Assembly: GCA_023457235.1 (NCBI GenBank)
Contig: JAEWMK010000432.1
Span: 1-15,724 of the forward strand
Direction of reading: 5' to 3'
Length of the DNA: 15,724 nt
Origin: Bacillota bacterium
GTDB lineage: Bacteria > Bacillota > Bacilli > Bacillales > Bacillaceae_J
Shown here: in pieces, positions 1 through 6,048 of the stretch
Layout: the number at the start of each line of letters is the position of its first letter
Position numbering within the stretch: the stretch's first letter is position 1
Position numbers and translations under genes: made by a program
Notes under the pieces: model-generated
Seen by the model: only the letters and a program-made list of their open reading frames with translations
Told to the model about the DNA's origin: nothing
The model's database searches: none

Positions 1-56
1 AAGAAATTGCAAAAGACGCGTTGCTTGCAATAGATAAAATGTTAAAAATCGTGTAA
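1..56 (+). CDS. nadA: C-terminal end of an upstream gene, probably quinolinate synthase NadA (partial)
   Basis: An open frame enters from the left edge and ends at TAA 54-56; the visible tail reads EIAKDALLAIDKMLKIV. The short helical 'A...ID.ML' ending resembles the C-terminus of quinolinate synthase NadA, the iron-sulfur enzyme that condenses iminoaspartate with dihydroxyacetone phosphate to quinolinate. In Bacillus subtilis nadA ends the nadBCA operon just upstream of safA, so position supports the call. Only about 17 residues are visible and no catalytic cysteine lies in them, so the identification rests mainly on gene order. Confidence 0.55.
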   Translation, partial: EIAKDALLAIDKMLKIV

Positions 57-57
57 A

Positions 58-86
58 GGCTGGATACATTTGTGTCCGCCTTTTTT
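58..86 (+). terminator. Intrinsic terminator of the upstream (nadA?) gene
   Basis: GGC 58-60 pairs with GCC 78-80, and GGATACA 62-68 pairs with TGTGTCC 71-77 (one G-T wobble, T61 bulged). Six T follow at 81-86. It starts two bases after the stop codon. Confidence 0.75.
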
Positions 87-144
87 CTATGAACATAAAA
101 TTATTTTTTTTAGCATAAATTGTTACGAAAGAAGATAAATAAAG

Positions 145-173
145 GTAGCATTTTACCCACGAGCCCATATAAT
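145..173 (+). promoter_or_regulatory. Candidate sigma-E promoter of safA
   Basis: CATATAAT at 166-173 is close to the sigma-E -10 consensus (CATACAnT). GTAGCAT at 145-151 sits 14 bp upstream and is a weak match to the -35 (KMATATT). A start near 180 would leave a short leader to the GTG at 207. Bacillus subtilis safA is known to be transcribed by sigma-E; the site here is inferred from pattern only. Confidence 0.45.
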
Positions 174-206
174 GATAAAGACTTTTTTAGAGGAGGTTTA
201 TGCACC

Positions 207-1664
207 GTGAAAATTCATATCGTTCAAAAAGGCGATACACTATGGAAAATCGCCCAAAAATATGGTGTAGATTTTAACGAGCTAAAACAAATAAATACAC
301 AGCTCAGTAATCCTGATATGATTATGCCTGGTATGAAAATTAAAATTCCAACCGGTAGTGTGCCAGTCAAGAAACACGGAAATCCGCATTCAAAAGAAGA
401 GGTGTCTTTATCACAATTGGCACCGAAGGAAATGCCGAAACAAGTGTCGCCAGCACAAATGCCACCAACACAAATGCCGCCAGTACAAATGCCACCAAAG
501 GAGATGCCGAAGCCAGTTCAGCCAACCCCAACACCGATGCCTGTTGTGCCAAAAGAAATGCCAAAACCAATTATACCAACACCAGTAGTACCGAAGGAAA
601 TGCCTGTTCCTCCGGTGATAAAAGAAAAGCCAATTGTCCTGCCACCTATACCACAAATGCCTATTGAACAATCTGAAATCGATTATAATATTGAACAAAA
701 TATGTATAATTATACTTTCAACATACCTACTTTTCCAATTAAAGAGGCACCAGTGAAAGAAAAACCGGTTGAGGAAGTTAAAGAAGAACCAGTAGTGCCA
801 CCGACAATGCCGGCTCTACCGATGCCGGAACCTCCACCGGTTTACCCTTGTGTACCAATGACCGGTTTAATGCCTGGTTCAGGATTGCCGTGTGGTTTTC
901 ATCCAATGCCATGTCCACCAATGCCATGTCCGCCATATCCATTTCCACCTGTTGCTGTTCCTTATGGAATGCCGGCGACTATGTTTAATCCAGCAGGATA
1001 CGGTGTGATGCCAGAAATGCAATGGGCACCTTTTGCACCGCCAATGGCTGTTAGTCCAGCGATGTTTGATGATGAAAATGATGGTTCAGAACAAATGTAT
1101 CCAGGACTTTCACCTATGAGTGCACCAGCTGCACCACTTGGCCAAATGCCAGCTGCTGGTGGAGATTGTGGTTGTGGCGGACCTAAGATGGACCCTACTG
1201 CCTTTGGAGCGATGCCGACCGGCTATGGAGGAGTGCCAGGGGCCGGATTTGGTGGCATCCCGACGGCAGGTTATGGAGGAATGCCAGGGGCCGGATTTGG
1301 TGGCATCCCGACAGCAGACTATGGAGGAGTGCCAGGAGCCGGATTTAGCGGGATGCCAGCCGGTTATGGAGGTATGCCAACCGGTGTTGGAGGAGTCCCG
1401 GCTGGATATGGCAGTGCCCCTGTAGGCAATATGGGTGTACCGACAGGTTTTGCTAGCATGCCAACTGGATTTGGAGGCCCAGAAGGGGGCTATGGCGGTA
1501 TGCCAATGGGCTTTGAAATGCCAGCGGGATCTCAAGCACCTCAAGGAACATCTGCGCCGCAGGAATTTCCGTTTGCACAATTCCAAACACAGATGCCTAC
1601 AACAAATTTTGGAGAACCCCCATTTAGAAATGATGTTTTAGATGATGAAGAAGATGAGTGGTAA
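207..1664 (+). CDS. safA: SafA/ExsA-type spore coat morphogenetic protein, LysM domain plus repetitive tail
   Basis: Spore coat assembly protein that in Bacillus anchors inner coat layers to the cortex through its LysM domain. GTG 207 was chosen because AGGAGG lies at 191-196 and translation then opens with the family sequence (M)KIHIVQKGDTLWKIAQKYG; an in-frame TTG at 120 has no ribosome binding site. Residues 1-48 are a typical LysM (KGDTLWKIA...NP.MIMPGMKIKIP). The rest is low complexity: Pro/Met repeats such as QMPP, KEMPKP and VPKEMP (about residues 75-165), a Cys/Pro stretch PCPPMPCPPYPFPP (about 232-245), a CGCGG motif (321-325), Gly-rich 16-residue repeats (about 340-385) and an acidic DDEEDEW end. 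At 485 residues it is longer than the 387-residue B. subtilis protein and nearer the B. cereus-group ExsA type. A single-gene unit, with a candidate sigma-E promoter upstream and a terminator downstream. Confidence 0.9.
   Translation: MKIHIVQKGDTLWKIAQKYGVDFNELKQINTQLSNPDMIMPGMKIKIPTGSVPVKKHGNPHSKEEVSLSQLAPKEMPKQVSPAQMPPTQMPPVQMPPKEMPKPVQPTPTPMPVVPKEMPKPIIPTPVVPKEMPVPPVIKEKPIVLPPIPQMPIEQSEIDYNIEQNMYNYTFNIPTFPIKEAPVKEKPVEEVKEEPVVPPTMPALPMPEPPPVYPCVPMTGLMPGSGLPCGFHPMPCPPMPCPPYPFPPVAVPYGMPATMFNPAGYGVMPEMQWAPFAPPMAVSPAMFDDENDGSEQMYPGLSPMSAPAAPLGQMPAAGGDCGCGGPKMDPTAFGAMPTGYGGVPGAGFGGIPTAGYGGMPGAGFGGIPTADYGGVPGAGFSGMPAGYGGMPTGVGGVPAGYGSAPVGNMGVPTGFASMPTGFGGPEGGYGGMPMGFEMPAGSQAPQGTSAPQEFPFAQFQTQMPTTNFGEPPFRNDVLDDEEDEW
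1224..1364 (+). repeat. 48-bp tandem repeat inside safA (three units)
   Basis: Units begin with TATGGAGGA at 1224, 1272 and 1320; the first two are 48 bp and nearly identical, and the third is 45 bp and more diverged before TATGGAGG recurs at 1365. Each encodes a 16-residue unit of the type YGGxPGAGFGGIPTAx. Shorter YGGMP/GFGG variants continue to about 1510. Confidence 0.9.
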
Positions 1665-1685
1665 AAATAAATAGAATATGGATCA

Positions 1686-1716
1686 AGAGGCGATATTAAT
1701 ACTGTCGCCTCTTTTT
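1686..1716 (+). terminator. Intrinsic terminator of safA
   Basis: AGAGGCGA 1686-1693 pairs perfectly with TCGCCTCT 1705-1712, followed by a T run at 1712-1716. Confidence 0.9.
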
Positions 1717-1722
1717 ATTTAT

Positions 1723-1750
1723 TTGTCCAAAATTTACTAACTGTGATAAT
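1723..1750 (+). promoter_or_regulatory. Candidate sigma-A promoter of nadE
   Basis: TTGTCC at 1723-1728 and GATAAT at 1745-1750 are separated by 16 bp, and TGT just before the -10 gives an extended -10 (TGTGATAAT). It lies between the safA terminator and the nadE start, with nothing else upstream to drive nadE. Confidence 0.5.
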
Positions 1751-1788
1751 ATGGACAAAAATAGAACCGGTTGAAAGGAAGAAAAAAA

Positions 1789-2529
1789 ATGAAGCAAAAA
1801 ATAGAACAGCTTGTAAGTTGGCTCCAGGAGCAAGTAAAAGGTGCAGGTCTAAAAGGTGCAATCGTTGGTATATCAGGCGGAATCGATTCTGCCGTTGTCG
1901 CTTATCTAATTAAAAAGGCTTTTCCAAATGATTCAATGGGAGTCATAATGCCATGTAAAAGCAATCCGAAAGATCAAGAGGATGCAATGCTTGTCGTTCA
2001 AGCTAGTGGAATAAAAGCCTTAACAATCGATTTAACAGAAACACATCAGATCCTCTTCACACAAATACAAGACGAACTTAATGGAATTGGAGAACTTAAT
2101 GAAAAGTCTGTCACTTTAGGTGATGCGAATTTAAGAGCACGTCTTAGAATGAGTACCCTTTATACGGTTGCTAATAATTATGGATATTTAGTTATTGGTA
2201 CAGATAATGCCGCCGAATGGTATACAGGCTACTTTACAAAATATGGGGATGGCGGAGTAGACCTCGTTCCCCTTGTACATTTAACTAAAGGGGAAGTAAG
2301 GGAAATGGCCGAGGAACTCGGTGTACCTGAGCCTATTATTACAAAATCACCAAGTGCCGGACTTTGGGAAGGACAAACAGATGAAAATGAAATGGGTACA
2401 ACCTACGATACGATTGACCGCTATCTAAATGGTGAAGAAATTCCCAAAAAAGACCGTGAGATTATTGAAAGACTGCATAGACGTTCAGAACACAAAAGAA
2501 ACTTGGCAGCACATCCACCGAAGTTCTAA
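1789..2529 (+). CDS. nadE: NAD+ synthetase, ammonia-dependent type
   Basis: Catalyses the last step of NAD synthesis: ATP-dependent amidation of deamido-NAD through an adenylate. ATG 1789 is preferred over an upstream TTG (1771) because GGAAG at 1777-1781 is a ribosome binding site for it. The 246-residue product has the N-type ATP pyrophosphatase loop SGGIDS at residues 29-34. It also has GDANLRARLRMSTLY, GTDNAAEWYTGYFTKYGDGG and KSPSAGLWEGQTDE, all typical of NadE. No glutaminase domain is present, so the nitrogen donor should be ammonia. It is shorter than, and differs in motif wording from, the 272-residue B. subtilis NadE, and looks like the compact form found in clostridia and many other bacteria. 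Its place beside the probable nadA end fits an NAD gene neighbourhood, although it has its own promoter. Confidence 0.93.
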   Translation: MKQKIEQLVSWLQEQVKGAGLKGAIVGISGGIDSAVVAYLIKKAFPNDSMGVIMPCKSNPKDQEDAMLVVQASGIKALTIDLTETHQILFTQIQDELNGIGELNEKSVTLGDANLRARLRMSTLYTVANNYGYLVIGTDNAAEWYTGYFTKYGDGGVDLVPLVHLTKGEVREMAEELGVPEPIITKSPSAGLWEGQTDENEMGTTYDTIDRYLNGEEIPKKDREIIERLHRRSEHKRNLAAHPPKF

Positions 2530-2564
2530 GAGTAGCATTATGTAAAAGTTACCAACTAAATAAA

Positions 2565-2595
2565 TGAGTAAAATAAGCCTCCGTCTGCCAATCTA
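2565..2595 (+). promoter_or_regulatory. Candidate sigma-G (forespore) promoter of the YhcN-like gene
   Basis: TGAGTA 2565-2570, an 18-bp spacer, then CAATCTA 2589-2595. Against the sigma-G/sigma-F-type consensus TGMATA-N17/18-CATWMTA this is 5/6 and 6/7 with the right spacing. The expected start is near 2602, about 50 nt before the ATG. It overlaps the left arm of the dyad described next. Confidence 0.45.
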
Positions 2596-2647
2596 ACAAT
2601 GGGACCCAAAAAATGTCCCCAAAATCCTCTAAAATGGCGGGAGGCTT
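2575..2647 (+). promoter_or_regulatory. Large dyad hiding the ribosome binding site of the YhcN-like gene (also a possible nadE terminator)
   Basis: AAGCCTCC 2575-2582 is perfectly complementary to GGAGGCTT 2640-2647, which contains the SD of the next gene. GCCA 2587-2590 can pair with TGGC 2635-2638 inside it, and GGGAC 2601-2605 with GTCCC 2615-2619 in the loop. Only four T follow the right arm, so it is a weak terminator at best. Confidence 0.6.
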
Positions 2648-2653
2648 TTCGGC

Positions 2654-3238
2654 ATGAGAGGTACACTTTTATCGCTTTCAACAATGATAATGATCGGCTT
2701 TGCTCTTACAGGCTGTGGTATCAATGATTCGGCACAAGATGAGAATTCAGCCCTAGAACAAGTCGCGTTTTATTCGAATGATAAAAATGCAAACCGTGAT
2801 TCTGGGGCTTTTCGATTCATTAATGACCGTGGGTTTAATGATCAGCACATGGTTAACCAAGTACGGACGCAACAAGCACGAACACAAAATGGTAAAAATG
2901 ACTTAGGTGAGCAAGATGGAGCTTTTTCAAAAAATGGCAATGGAAATTATGGCTATGCTGACTATAATTATCATGGACATTTAAATACCACGTTCAACGG
3001 TGTTCCAACAAGATCATATAATACCGGTCATGATAACATCGTAGCCCAAAAAATAACAGACCGCATTGAACATGTTGCCAATGTGAATGATGTTACAGCC
3101 ATTATTGATGGAAATACAATTTTGGTTGTAATTGAAACGGATGAAGAGAACAGCCAAAATGTCGAACGGAAAGTTCACCGAATTGTGAAAGGCATGGCAA
3201 ATGGACGAGAAGTAAAGATTGTTACGAATAAAAAATAG
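2654..3238 (+). CDS. coxA: YhcN/YlaJ-family sporulation lipoprotein, CoxA-like
   Basis: A 194-residue predicted lipoprotein of the Spore_YhcN_YlaJ family. It has a short hydrophobic signal and lipobox LTGC with the lipidated Cys at residue 21. A low-complexity Asn/Gly/Gln middle (about 25-120) follows. The conserved C-terminal domain (about 125-194) contains 'KITDRIEHVANVNDVTAIID', 'ILVVIETD' and a 'VKIVTNK' end, as in germination and cortex-associated YhcN-type proteins. B. subtilis has coxA (yrbB), a spore cortex protein of this family, at the equivalent place after safA, so the symbol is given by synteny and family. ATG 2654 follows GGGAGG at 2639-2644. Molecular function is unknown for the family. 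It has its own candidate sigma-G promoter, is followed by a strong terminator and is separate from bofC. Confidence 0.8.
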   Translation: MRGTLLSLSTMIMIGFALTGCGINDSAQDENSALEQVAFYSNDKNANRDSGAFRFINDRGFNDQHMVNQVRTQQARTQNGKNDLGEQDGAFSKNGNGNYGYADYNYHGHLNTTFNGVPTRSYNTGHDNIVAQKITDRIEHVANVNDVTAIIDGNTILVVIETDEENSQNVERKVHRIVKGMANGREVKIVTNKK

Positions 3239-3261
3239 AAAAATTCTACAGTATTTAGGAT

Positions 3262-3316
3262 AAAACTTCTATTCCATGGTGAAACTAATAGTGACACCAG
3301 AAATAGAAGTTTTTTT
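3262..3316 (+). terminator. Intrinsic terminator between the YhcN-like gene and bofC
   Basis: AAAACTTCTATT 3262-3273 pairs perfectly (12 bp) with AATAGAAGTTTT 3302-3313, ending in a T run to 3316. The 28-nt loop is longer than usual. Confidence 0.8.
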
Positions 3317-3347
3317 ATATTTACTTAAAATAATCGAGGTGACCATT

Positions 3348-3920
3348 ATGACTCCTTTATTTAAAAGAGCTCATGCCGTGAAATATTTAGTTGTAAGTCT
3401 ATTAATCGCAGGACTTTCTATTTTCTTTTTGCTCTATAATACGGCTGCTGAGAATAATGGAGTAAAAATCGAGCAAACAAAGGAAGAGACTCAAGCAATC
3501 GAAGTTACAGGCCCACTAACAGTAAACGTTATTTTACAACAACAATATCTTGATGGTAACACAAGTGAGGAGACTGTCACTGAAACGATCTGGTCTATGG
3601 AGGATTTTTGGGCCCAATATAAGGATTGGCAATTGGTAGATCAAAAGGAAGGACAGATGATCTTTAGAAAAACAATTGATGATATCTCTCCACTACTAAA
3701 AGCGAATGGCTACTTTGGAATATCTGAGGACGGAACATTAACAATATTCAAAGGCTTGCCAGAAGAATCTGAAGAAGTGATCCAGTCTTTCTTCCAAATT
3801 GATATTAGTAAACTTGAAAGCAGGCAGCAGGAGGAATTAAAGAAAGGAATCCCTGTCGTATCCAAGGATCATTATATTCAAGTTATCGAAAGCTTTAAGA
3901 CACTTTCCATTAAACAATAA
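3348..3920 (+). CDS. bofC: BofC, forespore regulator of the sigma-K checkpoint
   Basis: BofC (bypass of forespore) is secreted from the forespore into the intermembrane space, where it inhibits SpoIVB-mediated signalling and so delays pro-sigma-K processing. ATG 3348 follows GAGGTGA at 3336-3342; an upstream in-frame ATG at 3276 lies inside the preceding terminator and has no SD. The 190-residue product has an N-terminal hydrophobic signal/anchor (about residues 13-29). It then has the family core: TVNVILQQQYLDG, 'TIWSMEDFWAQYKDWQLVD', 'DDISPLLKANGYFGI', 'FFQIDISKLESRQ' and KGIPV. It is slightly longer than the 170-residue B. subtilis protein because of a longer linker after the membrane segment and a longer C-terminus. 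I found no convincing sigma-G promoter in the short upstream gap. Confidence 0.95.
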   Translation: MTPLFKRAHAVKYLVVSLLIAGLSIFFLLYNTAAENNGVKIEQTKEETQAIEVTGPLTVNVILQQQYLDGNTSEETVTETIWSMEDFWAQYKDWQLVDQKEGQMIFRKTIDDISPLLKANGYFGISEDGTLTIFKGLPEESEEVIQSFFQIDISKLESRQQEELKKGIPVVSKDHYIQVIESFKTLSIKQ

Positions 3921-3927
3921 CGGACTT

Positions 3928-3964
3928 GGGTTAGGCACTTTAAAAATAAGGCCTAACCCTTTTT
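3928..3964 (+). terminator. Intrinsic terminator of bofC
   Basis: GGGTTAGGC 3928-3936 pairs perfectly with GCCTAACCC 3951-3959, followed by T 3960-3964. Confidence 0.92.
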
Positions 3965-3966
3965 CT

Positions 3967-4118
3967 TTGTCCAGCTCCAGCGCCCAGCGACTAGTAAACT
4001 TCACTCATCTCCCTACGATAAGTCAACATCGACTCAATTCTTTCGTCGTGTTTCCTTTATCTCGAGACCGATGCGCTCCAGTTTATACGTCGCTGAACGG
4101 GCGCTTTCGCCTTTCTTT
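3967..4118 (+). repeat. Structured intergenic repeat, copy A
   Basis: One of three copies in the window (others 8844-8998 and, inverted, 9456-9605). It begins TTGTCCAGCTCC and ends GGGCGCTTTCGCCTTTC. Its ends pair: AGCGCCC 3979-3985 with GGGCGCT 4099-4105, AGCGAC 3986-3991 with GTCGCT 4089-4094, and TAAACT 3995-4000 with AGTTTA 4080-4085. A core at 4009-4031 (starting CTCCCTACGATAAG) is identical in all three copies. No protein is credible here. The element fills most of the 285-bp bofC-ruvA gap; the rest (4119-4205) holds the ruvA promoter and SD. Confidence 0.9.
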
Positions 4119-4127
4119 ATATGTTTC

Positions 4128-4157
4128 TTCTACTATGTGAGCGAAATATGATAGAAT
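4128..4157 (+). promoter_or_regulatory. Candidate promoter of the ruvA operon (extended -10)
   Basis: TAGAAT 4152-4157 is preceded by TG at 4149-4150, giving an extended -10 (TGaTAGAAT). TTCTAC at 4128-4133 is a weak -35 at 18 bp. It lies immediately downstream of repeat copy A and upstream of the ruvA SD. Confidence 0.45.
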
Positions 4158-4205
4158 GGTAAAAGTATATATAGAAATGCACGTTCGTATAGGGAGAGGA
4201 ATCTT

Positions 4206-4817
4206 TTGATTGAATTTATTAATGGAAAAGTTGATTTTATTAGCCCAGAATTTATTGTCGTTGACGTATCAGGGGTTGGATATCAAATCTACACACCGAA
4301 TCCGTTTTTGTTCCAAAAGGATTTAGGGCAAACGATCAAGATATACACATTTCAGTATGTAAGGGAAGATGTGCTTGCCTTATATGGCTTTGAAACAAGG
4401 CAGGAACGAACATTATTTACCAAACTATTAAATGTTTCCGGAATTGGTCCGAAGGGGGCAATGGCCATCCTTGCTGCGGGACAACCAGATGCCGTTGTGC
4501 AAGCGATTGAGGATGAAAATGAAAAGTTTTTAGTTAAGTTTCCGGGAGTAGGTAAGAAAACCGCTAGACAAATGATCCTAGACTTAAAGGGTAAGCTTAA
4601 CGATTTGTTATTGGATTTAATGCCCGATTTATTTGAACCTGAAAAAGTTGTTGCTCGCCCAACCAAATATACACATGAATTAGAGGAAGCCATTGAAGCG
4701 TTAAAAGTGTTAGGCTATGCTGAAAAAGAGATTACAAAGGTCATTCCACAATTACAACAAGAAGAGTTACCAACCGAACAGTATATAAAGAAAGCTTTGC
4801 AGCTCTTACTTAGGTAG
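4206..4817 (+). CDS. ruvA: Holliday junction branch migration protein RuvA
   Basis: RuvA binds four-way DNA junctions as a tetramer and loads the RuvB motor. TTG 4206 gives the family start MIEFINGKVDF and has AGGGAGAGG at 4191-4199. The 203-residue length is normal. An N-terminal OB-fold (residues 1-63) is followed by two helix-hairpin-helix motifs, 'LLNVSGIGPKGAMAIL' (about 75-90) and 'FPGVGKKTARQMILDLKGKL' (about 109-128). After a flexible linker comes the C-terminal RuvB-contacting domain with 'EEAIEALKVLGYAEKEI'. First gene of a tight run with ruvB (14-bp gap), a DUF2905 gene and queA. Confidence 0.97.
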   Translation: MIEFINGKVDFISPEFIVVDVSGVGYQIYTPNPFLFQKDLGQTIKIYTFQYVREDVLALYGFETRQERTLFTKLLNVSGIGPKGAMAILAAGQPDAVVQAIEDENEKFLVKFPGVGKKTARQMILDLKGKLNDLLLDLMPDLFEPEKVVARPTKYTHELEEAIEALKVLGYAEKEITKVIPQLQQEELPTEQYIKKALQLLLR

Positions 4818-4831
4818 AGGGGGCGTTTGAA

Positions 4832-5833
4832 GTGAATGAGCGCTTAGTTTCAAGTGAATATACAGCTGATGAGGATTTGTTTGAACAAAGCCTCAGGCCG
4901 AAGCTGTTAACACAATATATCGGGCAGGAAAAGGTTAAGAAAAATTTACAGGTTTTTATTCAGGCGGCAAAAATGAGAAATGAATCATTGGATCATGTTT
5001 TGCTTTACGGACCTCCAGGACTCGGGAAAACAACATTAGCTACGATCATTGCAAATGAAATGGATGTTCAAATTAGAACTACATCAGGTCCTGCGATCGA
5101 ACGACCAGGGGATTTGGCTGCGATATTAACATCGCTTGAACCTGGAGATGTCCTGTTTATCGATGAAATTCATCGATTGCCCCGTACGGTGGAGGAGGTT
5201 CTTTACTCAGCATTAGAAGATTTTTGTATTGATATTGTGATCGGTAAAGGGCCTGGTGCAAGGTCTGTGAAAATTGATTTACCACCATTTACTTTGGTGG
5301 GGGCAACGACAAGGGTGGGTCTGTTAACAGCACCATTGCGTGACCGTTTTGGGGTGCATTGTCGTTTGGAATATTATAAAGTAGAGGAATTAACTCATAT
5401 TGTTGAACGAACAGCAGATATTTTTTCGATAGAGATAGAGGATCTTGCCTCAATTGAAATAGCCCGCCGTTCAAGAGGGACTCCAAGGATTGCCAACCGT
5501 TTATTAAAAAGGGTTCGGGATTTTGCGCAAGTACAGGGTAATGGTACAATTACAGCAGATTTAGCAAATCATTCGCTCGAAATGCTTCAGGTTGACCGAT
5601 TAGGATTAGACCATATTGATCATAAATTATTAATAGGGATTATTGAGAAATTCCGCGGCGGTCCTGTTGGCCTTGATACGATTGCTGCAACAATCGGGGA
5701 AGAACCACATACAATTGAGGAAGTTTATGAACCGTATCTGTTACAGATCGGCTTTTTACAGCGAACGCCAAGAGGAAGAGTTGTAACGCCGCAAGTCTAT
5801 CAACATTTCCAGATGGAGGTGCCAAAAGAATAA
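4832..5833 (+). CDS. ruvB: Holliday junction helicase RuvB
   Basis: AAA+ ATPase motor that pulls DNA through the RuvA-bound junction during branch migration. GTG 4832 follows GAGGGGG at 4817-4823. The 333-residue product shows Walker A GPPGLGKT at 60-67, Walker B/DEIH at 111-114, the sensor-1 region VGATTRVG, 'APLRDRFG' (arginine finger region), the sensor-2 RSRGTPR motif (about 209-215), and a C-terminal winged helix ending 'LLQIGFLQRTPRGRVVTP'. All key residues are present. Its stop overlaps by one base the start of the next gene (TAATG), suggesting translational coupling. Confidence 0.98.
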   Translation: MNERLVSSEYTADEDLFEQSLRPKLLTQYIGQEKVKKNLQVFIQAAKMRNESLDHVLLYGPPGLGKTTLATIIANEMDVQIRTTSGPAIERPGDLAAILTSLEPGDVLFIDEIHRLPRTVEEVLYSALEDFCIDIVIGKGPGARSVKIDLPPFTLVGATTRVGLLTAPLRDRFGVHCRLEYYKVEELTHIVERTADIFSIEIEDLASIEIARRSRGTPRIANRLLKRVRDFAQVQGNGTITADLANHSLEMLQVDRLGLDHIDHKLLIGIIEKFRGGPVGLDTIAATIGEEPHTIEEVYEPYLLQIGFLQRTPRGRVVTPQVYQHFQMEVPKE

Positions 5834-6024
5834 TGGGGAAAATGTTAATGCTCATGGGAGTGGTCCTCATCGTAGTCGGATTTTTATGGCAATTCATCGG
5901 CAAGCTGCCAGGTGACGTCGTCTTTAAAAAAGGGAATACGACCTTTTATTTTCCGATCGTAACTTCAATTGTTGTAAGTATAGTTTTATCGCTAATTTTC
6001 TATGTAATTGGCCGATTTAGATAA
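5833..6024 (+). CDS. DUF2905 family small membrane protein
   Basis: A 63-residue protein with two hydrophobic helices (about residues 3-21 and 41-59). They are separated by the conserved hairpin 'IGKLPGDVVFKKGNTTFYFP', which marks the DUF2905 family. ATG 5833 overlaps the ruvB stop by one base, and GGAGGTG at 5815-5821 inside ruvB can serve as SD. The family is common next to ruvB/queA in Firmicutes, but its function is unknown. Real gene rather than shadow: conserved family motif, tight coupling and good spacing. Confidence 0.88.
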   Translation: MGKMLMLMGVVLIVVGFLWQFIGKLPGDVVFKKGNTTFYFPIVTSIVVSIVLSLIFYVIGRFR

Positions 6025-6048
6025 AGTGAAGGAGACAATTAGACATCT

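Noticed and set aside
120..206. TTG start 29 codons upstream in safA
   Set aside because: No SD, overlaps the candidate promoter, and the LysM domain starts directly at GTG 207, which has a strong SD.
500..900. Internal start for a short SafA form like the B. subtilis C30 protein
   Set aside because: In-frame ATGs preceded by GGAG/GGAA have almost no spacing; no convincing internal SD-start pair found.
367..1586. Long antisense and alternate-frame ORFs within safA
   Set aside because: Low-complexity Pro/Met/Gly codon repeats keep other frames open; the products are simple-sequence shadows (W/R/H- or C/Q-rich).
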